Shown: positions 38,589-49,542 of the stretch, piece by piece | Numbering within the stretch: position 1 is the stretch's first letter | Layout: each line of letters starts with the position of its first letter | Source: Kalmanozyma brasiliensis GHG001 | Lineage: Eukaryota > Basidiomycota > Ustilaginomycetes > Ustilaginales | Direction: 5' to 3' | DNA: 64,000 nucleotides | NCBI RefSeq assembly: GCF_000497045.1 | Contig: NW_015961950.1 | Span: 248,001-312,000, forward strand | Notes under the pieces: generated by a model | What the model saw: the letters and a program-made list of their open reading frames with translations, nothing else | Databases searched by the model: none | What the model was told of the DNA's origin: nothing | Program-made: the position numbers and the translations under genes

Positions 38589-41456
38589 TCACAGCCCGTA
38601 TCGATCGGCCAGCCTCTGCACGATGACGGGCGGGAACTGCGCCTTTTGCACCTCCCACTGCGGTCCGCTCATGTCCCTGAATCCTGTCAAGATCTTCCTG
38701 AACATCTCGTTCAGCTCGGCACTCGGTGTCGACCACCTCACCACCGCATTGCAGAAGTAGACAAAGCCCTTGGCCGCACCGTTCGGATTGACCTGGATCA
38801 TCTCGCAGAGTCCGCGGAAGGCCGAATCCTTCTCGTCGTTGTCCTTGATGTCCCACAGCGCTTGGCACCACGACTCGATGAATACCTCCAGATGCGGCGC
38901 CACCAGCTGCGGTTGCACCAGACCCAGTCGGCCGATCGTCACCGCTGCATTCTCCGAAAGCGACTTGACCGACTTTGTCGAAAGAAGCACGGGCACGAGG
39001 CGCTTGATCAGCTCGTCAACCCACTGCGTCAGTTCGGGGTCCGCACCGTACTGCAGCGCGATCTCGCCTGCTGCCCATGCTGCATTGTTGCACACCGAGA
39101 CGTTCTCCATCTTCGGCTCGGGCTCGATTTGGCGGATGAGCTCTGGCATGATCGATGGCAGGAATGGCTTGAGCAGGTCAAAGCACGATATCGCCAGATC
39201 ACCCAGCAGTGCGTACGCCGATTGACGAACCGGCGCCTCGACGTTGGTGATACAATGGCCCAGCAGGGGCAGCAGCGATGGTTGCGCACCTGCCACCAGA
39301 TCGCGCACCGTCGTGTTGAGACCCTGCGTCAATCCGCTGAGCAGATCCAATGCGACAATGATGAACGTGCGATCGGGCACATCCTGGTCCACGGCGGCCT
39401 TTTGCGCCTCGGCCTCTGCTGCCATGAGATTGTCGTGGACAATGCCGACGCAGCGTTGGAACACTGGTGGCGAGTATGGCAAGAATCCGGGTCCCACTGC
39501 GATTGTCACCGACGACATGCATTCCAGCAGGGGAATCAGATCCGGATCCGTGTCGTGCAGACCCTGCCATTTGGCGATCAATGGCGGCATCACGATCTCG
39601 ACGTATTCGGGTCGGTTCAGTGCTGAGCCTACCGAATCGGCAAGAGTTCCTAGCGCATCATAGAGGATGAGCAGGTTCTTTTGTTGATACTTGTCAAAGG
39701 CGAAGACGAGGGTTTTCAGCACGGGCTCGAGGAACGGCTCGAGGTTGCGACCGGCTTCTTCCTCGAGTGTGGCAAAGGCACTGCAGCCTGCTTCTTGCAC
39801 GCGCTTGTTGTTGTCGAGCACCATGTTGAGCAGGCCTTCCATGGCTGGGACGAAGAACTGCTGTTGGTGTTCTGGAGTCTCAGCGGCGACGCACCAGCTC
39901 GAGTATCGACCCAGTGTCCAGCATGTGATGGAGCGCACCAGCGGTTTCGAGTCCTTGAGGCTGTTGATGAGGAAGGGCACCAGAGTTGGCAAGTGGGGCT
40001 GGATGCCCCCAATGCAGCCTTCTGCGATAGCACCGAGGGCGAGGATGCCACATTCACGTTGCAGCCAGTCCTCGCTGAAGAGGCGCTCCTTGAGATATGG
40101 CAGCAAAATCTCCAGAAGTTCGTCGCCAAAGTTGACCGCCATGACGTCGAGTGCAGCCGCCGAGCATTTGCGCAGGTTCCAATCTGAGATGCCATCGTCG
40201 TCCTCCTCGTCATCATCCTCATCGTCAAAGTCATCCTCGTCGTCGTCGTCCTGCGCTTCGATGGCGGCTCGTGACTTGCCAGTGCCGGACGCACCTCCGT
40301 TGGCAGCATCGTCGAGGTGCTCGTTCTTATGCGCGCCACCTCCGTAGTGTCGCGGCTTGATGTCCTCAGCGCGATCTGGTACCGCTGCGTCATCCTCGTC
40401 TCCGCCGAGCATGAGCAAGTCCAGCTCGTTGTAGACCATTCCTTTGAGCAGTACCGGCGCAATCTTGGAAAGGTAGGGGCGCAGCTTGTCCTTGAGGGTC
40501 GGCTCTTCCGCGAACTGAAGCCAGAATTCGCAAGCTTCCAGCGAGACGTCGTCGTCCTTGTCCTGTGTTGAGTAGAGCATGTATTCTACGACATTGTCCA
40601 TTTCAGGAATGAGCTTGTCGGGTCGGACGCCGAGGATGAGCACGAGCGCTTGGCAGACGTATCTGCGCACGTTTGCGCTTTCATCGCTGGCGCGCTTGAA
40701 CAGAGCGGCAAGGAAGGTGTCGATGTGGTTTTGCAAGGCCGCCGAGCCGATCTGCACGAACTGGTTGAGGCAGTTGAGGGCGTGCATGCGGATGCGCGAG
40801 TCGTTATGCTGAGTGGCTTCGATGAACTTGGGGATGAGGATGTCGATGGGCTTGACGCCGTTGATCTCGCACATCTCGAGCTCGCGCGGGATGTCTTCGC
40901 AGATCTTGGCTAACGAGCTGAAGGCGCCTTCTGCCTCGTCGGTGTTCTGCGATCCCATGAGCTCGCCGAGCTTGGAGAGACCTTCTGGCCATCCTTGTGG
41001 TGTGAGGATGGTCATGAGCATCGAGACGACCTGAGTGGCAGTGCGACGGAGCATGTCTTCTGGCAAGCTGAGCGCGGGGATGATGGCTTGCTTGACATAC
41101 TCGAACGACTCGGGAGAGATGAGGTCATTGTGGAAGAGAATGTGGTTCTTGAGGATGAGACCTGCGACGGATCTTGTTGCGAGGTCTTCGGTGGTCAGAG
41201 ACGTCAGGGCAAAGACGCAGTAATTGGCGTAATCTGGAATCTGGCTGACTGTGTCGAGGCGCTGTGGTCAATGAAAGGAATTGTAAAGATGAGCGTATGA
41301 TGGTCAGCAGTGCGATCACATTGGTACAAGATTGATCAGGTTGGAACCTACCTGGGCAATTCTTTCCTGCACATCCATCTGTGGGCTCTGGGAGTCGCGA
41401 AAGAGCTGTACGAGCTCGGTGAGCCCTTCTTGCGAGGGCTGCCAATTTGATGTCAT
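38589..41456 (-). CDS. KAP104: Karyopherin Kap104 / transportin
   Basis: Importin-beta family nuclear import receptor for PY-NLS cargo, mostly mRNA-binding proteins. Two exons: 41352-41456 (35 codons, start MTSNWQPSQEGLTELVQLF) and 38589-41261, separated by a 90-base GT-AG intron, in all 925 residues, close to the ~900-920 of the family. The splice joins QERIAQ to RLDTVSQIPDYANYCVFAL, as expected at the first HEAT repeat. HEAT-repeat strings continue to the end (CSAAALDVMAVNFGDELLE, LVRSITCWTLGRYSSW, NNAAWAAGEIALQYG). The long acidic loop that releases cargo on RanGTP binding is at about residues 370-390 (DDDDEDDFDDEDDDEEDDD). The C-terminus ends RLADRYGL. Confidence 0.95.
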
Positions 41457-42584
41457 ATCGGGCAGAGTATGTGATGAGGGTGCTGGAGAGCGTGAGACCG
41501 AGAGGGCGTGTTGGTCCGGGCAGGAAGAAAAACGAAGCTAAGGCCGAGCTCGAGTTGTCAACTGCAAGCGACGCTCTGAATGACAGGCGGCCAAAGTGAG
41601 CTTGACTGAGCAGCTAGAGAGGTGACGACTGGTCCTAGAGATCAGCTGGATGCGAGACAGGAAAGTCGCGAGTCCTCACCAAGATGCTAGCAGTGATCGG
41701 CGGAGTATGCGCTCGTCCGCCGATACAGCTGTGCTGCTGAGAGATGCGTGCAGAGTGAGAGCAACGAGCTGATCTTACGTCTAGCAGGGACCTGTTGAGG
41801 CTTGGGGTGCTCAATGAGGGCCGAGAAGTGTTGTAGGAGCGGCCAGTGTAGCTGCCTTGTAGAACCCTTGGTCGAGGAAGACGCACGGAGGGTGGCAGGA
41901 TGCTGATATCGTCCAACGAAGAAGCAGAAGGAGAGTCGAAAGGAGCGTGACGAGAAGAAGTGGTGGATGTGACGATGTGATCGAATCCAGCTCCAGTCGA
42001 GTCGAGACGAAACGAATCGAGGGCCGAAAGTGATGTGCGATGAATAGGGTGATCGTGATGAGAAGAAAGAATCCGACAAAAGAAACACACTCAAGAAGCG
42101 AAAAAGTGGCTGCAGAGCCAGTGTGTGTCTGCTGGACAGAGCGACACGGCGTGCAAGCGTGCGAGGCAGCGTGCTTGGAAATTTTGAGTGGGACAGCTGC
42201 GCAGCCCAGTCTGAAAGAGCCTTCCTTCCAGCGAACCCTTTCGATTTCTGACAGCCCAAGTTTTTCCGAGGCTATTCTTTAAGAGTTGCTGCAGGGCTCG
42301 AACCTGTTCGTACGATAATTTTATTGTGGATCATCTACCCCGTCAAAACTGCCCATAGGTACAGTAGCTCACGCTCTGCGTTGCTCCTCTCTGTCGAAGC
42401 TCGGTCTGCGTCGTCGGTTCAAGCTTGAATCGCCACAGTCAGTGCGGGAGAATAATAGCATAGAATGGCATGAATATGTGTGCCCCTGAGCCAGTGTAAT
42501 GCGCGCAGGCTTGTCGCCAGGAAGCCTCTGATTTCGACTGGAAGCGGCGCCTGACCCGGTGTGGTGACCGGTGAATCTTGCCAT
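41457..42584. other. Kap104 promoter / Mrn1-like 3' flank
   Basis: A 1.1 kb spacer between two minus-strand genes. Frames of 150-190 codons occur on the minus strand (41.6-42.3 kb), but they are Ser/Arg/His/Leu-rich without any domain and look like UTR or promoter. Locally AT-rich near 42310-42330 (ATAATTTTATTG). Confidence 0.5.
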
Positions 42585-44681
42585 CTATTCTGTCGCAGCT
42601 TCCTCCTGCGAAGCCTTGTTCGTCGAAGCTGCTCCTGCTCCTACTGCGGCACCTGTGCTCGTGTCGCCTGCAACCGAGCTCAAATCCTGCACCGATTCGC
42701 TCGCCGTCACCATGGTATCGTCTGCTTGGCTCTGCACCATCGAGACGTTGGGCGACACCGATCCGCTCACCTTTCTCGAGCTATCGCCGTGGCCAGACAT
42801 GTTGTGGCCCAGACTGCGCGGTGGGTTGCCGCATCGATCCTTGCCGTACGAGATCTTAACGTTCTGATAGTCCGGATGACTCTTCATCCCTTCGATACAC
42901 TTGATCGCCGACTGGATGTTGGTGAAGTTGGCAAACGCGCAATTCTTCTCGCGCAGGCTGTTGACCGTCTCGATCTCACCGTACTGCGAAAAGTCGTTGC
43001 GGATTTTGTCCTCGGTCAAGAAGTCTGGGTCGTCAATGTTGCCGATGTAGACGTTGCGCGAGCCTCCTGCCTGAACCGCGAATTGGATCGCTGGACTCAA
43101 CGGCCCCGAGTGCTTGCCCCATCCGATCTTGAGTCGGCGATTGTGGATCATGATCCCCGAGTAGGACGCCAGGTGAAAGAAGGCCAACGCAGCGTTCGGG
43201 TCCACAAACGTGACGAATGCGATATGCTTCTCGGGAATGAAGCGGATGTTTTGCAAGATGCCTCCACGGATGTGGTTGCAGATCTCGGCCGTCGTGGTCT
43301 CGGGATGGATGTTGCCAAGGTAGATGGTGCGATTGCCGAGCTGCTCGAGCGCAGTGGCGTTGGCACCGATCATGGCAGCGGTGGGGCCAAACACCGAGCT
43401 GGCAGGCGAGCGTCCATTGTCAGGTACACCTGCGCCTGCTCCGGCGAATGCCGCAGTGGGATATCCGAGCGAGGCCGCCGCCGCAAGACCCATCGCAGCA
43501 GCTTGGTTGTTGTGCGCCTGGTTCTGCTGTTGGCTCTTGGGCACGTATGCACATCGATCCTTGCCGTAGCTCACTCTCTTTCCTGCCCATGCTGGCTCGG
43601 TGGGCAGTGTCGCGACCACCTTCATGGCCGTTTGGATCGAAAGGAAGTGAATGAAACCGATGTTCTTGTCGCGCACAATCTTGACCTGGTCGATAGGACC
43701 AAAGCGCGAGAGATCGTCTCGAAGCGACTGTTCGGAAGCATTCTCGTCGAGCTGGCCGACGTAGACATTTCTCGACGCCTGGTTCTGCTGCACCGCCATC
43801 AAGACGGCAGGATGGCATTGTGACGGCTTGCCCCAGCCAATCTTGAGCTCTTGATTGTGCAGCGATATCTTCTTGACGCAAGCATCGGCGTGGAAGGCTG
43901 TGGCAATGGAGCCATCAAGGAACGAGATGAAGGCGCAGTTCTTCTCGGGCAGGATGCGCACGTTCTCTATCGGACCGAACTTGACGTGATTTAGCAATTC
44001 GTCAACCGAGGCGTCGGCGGGGAGGTTGCCGACATAGACGGTTCGGTTGAGCGGGTTGACCTGCCTTGGCATGGCCGCCATGACGCCTACATTGGGGACA
44101 AAGCCAGGTGCGTTGGCAAAGTTGGCAGCGAAGTTCGGGTACGCATTGGGCATCAAGAAGGGTGCTGAGCCAGCAGCATCAAAGGTCTGGCCGTTTTGGG
44201 CGCCGAGCAGGCCGGCATGTCCGAGATTGCCAGAGAAGGAGCGTGTGCCGTTAGTGCCATTGCCTGGAGGCTGAAGACCGGCTACGCCTGCAAACGGCTG
44301 ACCTTGGTGGAGGGGTGCGCCGTTGTTGGCGAGGTAAGAGCCTTGAGCTTGAGACGATGCGCCGCCGACGCCTTGCGAGTATGCACCGAGTGTGGCTGCC
44401 GATGCGTTGCCAAAGTTCTGCTGAGCAAGACTCGGAATGTTGCCATCCGAGACAAAGCGGGCCTTTTTGGAGCCTGCATCCGGCATTTGTGCGTTGGGAA
44501 TGGAGGGCAGTTGGCCCAGGTTGGCAGTATGTGCGTCGTAGGATTGGGACGGAGCGCGCTTCATCATCTCGAGCGGATCGAGCGCGAAGCCTGGCGCCGC
44601 GGCGGCGTTGGACTGGTTGCTATTGGAGAAGCCGTTGGCAGCAAAGTTGTTGGAAGCAGGCAAGGAGTTCTCTTCGTGCAT
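42585..44681 (-). CDS. Four-RRM RNA-binding protein, Mrn1-like
   Basis: A single-exon protein of 698 residues. The first ~205 residues are Asn/Ala/Gly/Gln-rich and low complexity. Four RRMs follow: ~212-290 (NRTVYVGNLPADAS ... LKIGWGK), ~302-378 (SRNVYVGQLDENAS ... VSYGKDRC), ~450-525 (NRTIYLGNIHPETT ... LKIGWGK) and ~540-620 (SRNVYIGNIDDPDF ... ISYGKDRC). The C-terminus is Ser/Ala-rich. The four-RRM layout and the NRT(V/I)YxGN and IxEKxxAFxxF sequences match S. cerevisiae Mrn1 and S. pombe Cip2-type post-transcriptional regulators that bind mRNA and associate with P-bodies or stress granules. RRM1 and RRM3, and RRM2 and RRM4, resemble each other pairwise, an internal duplication. Confidence 0.87.
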   Translation of the reverse strand: MHEENSLPASNNFAANGFSNSNQSNAAAAPGFALDPLEMMKRAPSQSYDAHTANLGQLPSIPNAQMPDAGSKKARFVSDGNIPSLAQQNFGNASAATLGAYSQGVGGASSQAQGSYLANNGAPLHQGQPFAGVAGLQPPGNGTNGTRSFSGNLGHAGLLGAQNGQTFDAAGSAPFLMPNAYPNFAANFANAPGFVPNVGVMAAMPRQVNPLNRTVYVGNLPADASVDELLNHVKFGPIENVRILPEKNCAFISFLDGSIATAFHADACVKKISLHNQELKIGWGKPSQCHPAVLMAVQQNQASRNVYVGQLDENASEQSLRDDLSRFGPIDQVKIVRDKNIGFIHFLSIQTAMKVVATLPTEPAWAGKRVSYGKDRCAYVPKSQQQNQAHNNQAAAMGLAAAASLGYPTAAFAGAGAGVPDNGRSPASSVFGPTAAMIGANATALEQLGNRTIYLGNIHPETTTAEICNHIRGGILQNIRFIPEKHIAFVTFVDPNAALAFFHLASYSGIMIHNRRLKIGWGKHSGPLSPAIQFAVQAGGSRNVYIGNIDDPDFLTEDKIRNDFSQYGEIETVNSLREKNCAFANFTNIQSAIKCIEGMKSHPDYQNVKISYGKDRCGNPPRSLGHNMSGHGDSSRKVSGSVSPNVSMVQSQADDTMVTASESVQDLSSVAGDTSTGAAVGAGAASTNKASQEEAATE

Positions 44682-45818
44682 GGCCGTCGATTGTGGATCA
44701 CAGAGTGTGATTGAACGTTCAAGGAGTACTTTCGCTAGAGCGCGATCGGGAGTGCTTTCAGGAAGATTGGACGCGAGCGCGTCGCTGGGTTGCGAGCCGT
44801 GACCTGTAGACGGAGCTCAGAATTCGTAGTGGAAGAGAGGTGGCTCGGCGTAGTACTCGTCGATGATCGCTAGTTGAGGCGATTGGGGGAGTTGCTGTGT
44901 GCGATCAAGTGTCCTTGGATGTAAGTGAATGTTGCAAAGGCAAGAAAAGACCGTCACCAGTGTCGAGCGTGAAGAGCGAGTTGCAGAGCCGATGCGCGAA
45001 AAACGATGACTTGACAAACAGGGAGCAGCGAATGAGGGCTAGCCGCAGTAGACAGACGATAAATGACGAGAAGGCGAAGATGAGGCAGCCAGAAAAAGGA
45101 CTGGAATGGAGCGGTATAAGGGAAGATAGGTAAAGGGGCGCAGGAAGGAACAAACAAAGGATGGTGTGAGCGGAGATTGGAGAGGCGAGGCGCTGTTTGC
45201 TCAGGTACACGAAACAGGGTTCTCGAGTGGCTCGCCAGCATGCACGCCGGCGCGCTCGACGTCCGAGAGCGCTAACTCAGTTCGAGCTTGTTGCGCCGTG
45301 CACTCACTCCGTCGACCCTCGCTTCCCGCTGCTGCCTTAAATCGCTTTTGTTCAAAGGGTGCGTGAGAGCGTTGTTACGCGCTTATACACTCGGGAGGCT
45401 GTCCTGACACACTGGCCTGACTTGCACTCCAAACATTTGCAAGCACCTTGGACATCGACACAAGCTCGCATCGGCCTTGGCTCTCAACGTGAAATGCCGA
45501 GCCAAGATCCAGCCTGAAGGTGTTGGTTCTTCTTGGCTGCCCTGGGCTGCACAGCCGCCTCGCAACCGAAAATAGACGCGCCGATCCGTCATCGTCGCGC
45601 TCTGATCGGGAGATCTCACCCCGCATTTGGTTGATTGGCGTGTGATACGGGAGCATCCCCATTCACAGCAGGAGAGCTGGCGAGCAAGACCTGAATCTAC
45701 ACACAATCACACTTGGATCAATGGAAGCTTCTCTTGCGATTAAACAACATGCAGTTTTGAGAGTTGAACAGGTCCGATGAAGGTGCAGGAGGGGGCAAGA
45801 TGCCGACAGGCAACGCAT
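44682..45818. other. Mrn1-like promoter / Sfc1 3' flank
   Basis: A 1.1 kb spacer between two minus-strand genes, probably holding the long 5' UTR and promoter of the RRM gene. No supported gene, repeat or RNA gene. Confidence 0.5.
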
Positions 45819-46873
45819 CTACTCGTCGGATCGAGTGTCGGTCAGGCTGAACTCGCCCTGCTTGGCTGCCTCAATGTAGCCCTTGACCTTTTCGTAGATG
45901 GTGAACACCACGGCCTGACCAGGAGCCACACGTGCTACACGAGGAGTGATGCCCTTCCAGAAGGCGCTGGCCCCCTCCTGAGCAAACATGTCCTTGGCTA
46001 CCTTGACCACTCGGCTGATGGCCGTCTCGCCTTCCACCTTGGATGCGCGCTGGATACGTGTCTTGATCGTGTCGATGGGAGCGTTGGAGAAGGGACCCAG
46101 AGCACCCGAGATGAGACCAATCACAGCTGTCTCGTACGAGGGCAGCTCCGACGTGCCGTGGTACTTTTGAGCGAAAGACTTGAGCTCCTGGTAGGCGGTG
46201 AAGTTGGCAGCCTGGTTGGTGGCCTGTCGAGCAGCGGTAAGCGCGACACCACGGTAGAGCGTCATGAACCCTTCCTCTCGGATGATCGTGTAGAGTGCAT
46301 GTGCGGCGTTGCGGTATCGAGGCACCTCGAGAGGATCAGCGAGCGAGTGCTGCTGCGCTTGCAGACGAATCTTGACCACCTCCATGGGGTTGACCACAGC
46401 GACAGCCTCTGTGGTACCAGCACCGAGACCGGCAAGGAAGACGCCCTGCGCCGATGTCTTGCCCGTGTTCTTGTCTGCGAGAGCGTTCTTGTACTGCTCG
46501 AAACTCATGAATCGGATCGCCATCTTGGGCACGATACCAGCCACGACGGCACCCAGACCCTTGTACAGACCCAGGGGAGTCTCGCGCTTGACAATGTGGG
46601 CACCGGTAGCAATGAAGCCACGCGGCTTCTCACCGGCTTTCTTGCCTCGACGCGAGAGCTGCATGCGCACCTTGATCGTGTCGAGAGCTGCGGAGAAGTG
46701 CAAGAGAGAAGTACAGTGCTGTCAGAAGGTCGCCTCTTTGGAACACGGGACCTGCAGAAGATCTTTCAGGGAAGCTACTTACGATGACAGGTACATGCTT
46801 CCGCAAAGCCTGCAATACCACCGGCGATCAAGTGGGTGGAAGGGGCCACCTTCTTTCCGTCCGCTTTTGACAT
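45819..46873 (-). CDS. SFC1: Mitochondrial succinate/fumarate carrier Sfc1
   Basis: Inner-membrane carrier exchanging cytosolic succinate for mitochondrial fumarate, needed for growth on acetate or ethanol through the glyoxylate cycle. Two exons: 46783-46873 (MSKADGKKVAPSTHLIAGG) and 45819-46687, with a 95-base GT-AG intron that splits the first carrier motif between CH and PLDTIKV. The product is 319 residues, as for yeast Sfc1 (322). Three carrier repeats carry PLDTIKVR, PMEVVKIR and PIDTIKTR. Family-specific strings are RETPLGLYKGLGAVVAGIVP with KMAIRFMSFEQYK, EAVAVVNPMEVVKIRLQAQ, and ARQATNQAANFTAYQELK. The paralogous citrate or oxaloacetate carriers lack this combination. Confidence 0.93.
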
Positions 46874-49542
46874 TTTGAGAAGTGTACACTAGAGGCAGAC
46901 CAAGTCTTGACCGGTTTGAAGATAGGCTGCAAGGATGGCGCGAGACGTTGAATGCTGTTGCACTTTCTTTCGTTCGTGTCGAGGAGATGGAGGGGCAGCG
47001 AGAGGCAAGTGATGTAGTCGAGAAAGGAGGAGGAAGATGCAGTCGCGCGACCGGACACTTGTACGAGGATGCAAGAGGACTTTATGAGAAAGGCATCCGA
47101 TGCTCGGCCTTCTCGCGGCTTGAAGCCGCAGAGGCCGCTTCTCTTGGCTGAAAGAGAGAGAGTCACGAGCGTCTCGTTGAAAATCGACATCGGAGCACGG
47201 CTAGCTGCAATCACCGTTGCCCGGTTGAAAACGGAAAAGGTGGAGAAATCCAGCCCTTCTGGCCCCGCATTTCGTGCCCTTCTGCAATTGATTTTCCAAA
47301 GAAACGCAGCCAAAAGGGGCCCCGTGTCAGAGTCGACCTGGCCTGCGTGTGGTGACTCAACTGACGCACGCTTCCTCTTGCCTGCAAGCGGTTGCAGGTC
47401 TCACCCGGCTTTGGGCGTCGTTGTGAAGCGGGCGCGGAGCTAGAAGGCTGCTGTGCCTCCGGCAAGTACGCCATCCGAACCACGCTGAAACGGCTCACGG
47501 TTTCCGATCTCACTGGTCACAGCTTCGGAACAATTGACGTCTCTTTAGGATGAAGGAGGTGTTTTGGGATCGGGTCGTAAAGACGAGATGAGTAGACAAG
47601 CTGGTGCGACCCGATCCTGTACCGGCTTTCACAAGCTCATGTCGATCCCTTGAGTGGACCCTGTCAAGTCGAGCAACGCAAAGTGACGCAGCAAGCGTTG
47701 ATCCGGCTGCCTCGAGCAACGTCAAGACCGGGGAAGCCATTGGCCTCGACTGCTTGGTCAACAGAACGGTACGAACAGCCAAAGCTGTCATGGCAAGAGA
47801 AATCAGAGTCTGTACTCCGTAGAAGACAACAGGGAAGGTATCATCTCGAAGAGTGAATGGCAGTGTCTCTTTGGCCCCTGACGTTCAATTACGTGACAAA
47901 GTATGTGGAGCGATGCATACATGGAGACAGCCAGAGTCGGAAGCATGAGATGATGAACGCTCAAGAGGTCCAAAGAGCCGGCTTCCATGATCGATATGAT
48001 GGAAGAGTGAGCCTCTTGGGCCCGGATGCGCCTCGAACAGACAAGTCTTGAGTCCGCTTTGTCCGCTGTCAACCCGGCCGGTATATTTTTTCACAAAATG
48101 GCCGGCCTGTCGATCTCACACGTCAAGCAGGCCGATTCGGCGGATCGGGTCAAGATATGTCAGGACAGACAAGCCGTCGAGGCAGAGGTTACCAACTGAA
48201 CTGGCAAGCTGCTGCGCCACCATCTAGGAACGACACTCACAGCTGCGAGATTCGAGAGCCATGCAGTTGGAAGTTGATCAGAGGTCAGAAACTGTCGAAC
48301 GCATGGAAACGAAGGTGCGAAACGGCAAAGTGTAGAATCCCAAGTCAAGCCGCGCCGCGCCGTCTGAGCTTCAAAGTGAGCCGTTGAGAGCGTCTACCCC
48401 AAGCTGGGTCAGCTCGCAAGGCTGACGTCGGCAAGGCCATTGAAGGCGCCACACTCTACGTCGTCGTGGCAGACATTGGCTACACTACAGAGTCAATAGA
48501 GTATGGCTGCCGCGATGGACGATCGAGTCGGTTGCGGCAAAGAGAACGGGTCGGTGCAGTCAAAGAGCCGCGTCAGCCTGCTCACAAACGCGGCTATGGA
48601 TGGACCCTGTTCTTCAGTTGCATAAGGGCTAAGCGAGCCTACCCACACTCTGCTCGGTCGTCTCATTCGAGAGAGTGGGGCAGAGAGGTTGCAGCTCAAG
48701 CAAGCAGAAGTATTGAATGGCGCACGAGGCTGCAGGAGAGAATGGGTTGCGACCACAGTTGATCATGAGCAGCCGTTCATCAGACCCTGGCCAGCAGGGG
48801 ACACAGGAGCTCGCAATCGCGGTGCTCGATGCGGTGCGACGAGTCGCTGGCTGGACGGGTTCTGAGCCCCTCTGTGACCAAGGTAGCGTGACCCAAGCCC
48901 AGAGCCTACTCAAAAGAGAAAGGGGTTGCCAACCCTAAAAGCGGACAACTCGATTGAGCCAGAGCCCAAATGGAATCGCCAGAGTAGAACTTCAAGCCAA
49001 GCCGCTCAGACTGTGTGTGCTTGAGCGCCGAATTGAATTCAGGAATCACAGAATGCAGCTTCTGCCTGAGAGAGATGCGCGATGATCGACCTGTGGAGTT
49101 GAGATTTTAACTCAGCCATCCAACCAATTCCCACATTCGGGCAGCACACCAGTCTCCCGCATCCAGATAAGGGTCCGTCGCAACCCTGTCCAAGTCGAGG
49201 TCTGAGCGCGCTGAGTTGCTTGCTCGACTCAGGCCGCTCTCTCCCTCTGCAGTTGCACTATCTATCGCCCCCTCTCTCTCTCGATCAGAGGACCCTTGGC
49301 TCGCCTGCACTGCCTGTCTCGAGTCGTCAGCATCCACGCCTGCGTAATTGACCGCTCCTACTTCAACTCGATCCAGCCCTCGTCGTCTCTCCTCCACCAT
49401 CACCACCTGACACCACCCAACCCCACATCCACGCCTTGGGTGCTCGTGCTGCCTCTTCCTACTCTCTGTATAACCACCTCATCGCTGCTTGTCCTTCTCT
49501 CAACACCACCACATCCACACTCCACACTCAGCTCGCTTCGAC
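46874..49542. other. Longest stretch without a gene (2.7 kb)
   Basis: Head-to-head spacer between Sfc1 and the protease. Frames up to ~160 codons exist but have mixed, unconserved-looking composition. Close to the protease there is a pyrimidine-rich segment (CGCCCCCTCTCTCTCTCG near 49270) and a TATAA at 49469-49473, 70 bases before its ATG, compatible with the strong promoter of a highly expressed gene. I found no tRNA, transposon terminal repeat or duplicated segment. Confidence 0.5.

Noticed and set aside
41687..42259. 190-codon minus-strand frame between Kap104 and the RRM gene
   Set aside because: Ser/Arg/Phe-rich without domain; overlapped by another equally long frame; consistent with a promoter or UTR.
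47069..47443. 124-codon frame in the long spacer
   Set aside because: Composition is mixed and unlike any family; no splice context, and overlapping frames on the other strand are equally long.
49489..49542. 18-codon N-terminal extension of the protease
   Set aside because: It begins with TTG, not ATG, and would bury the signal peptide.
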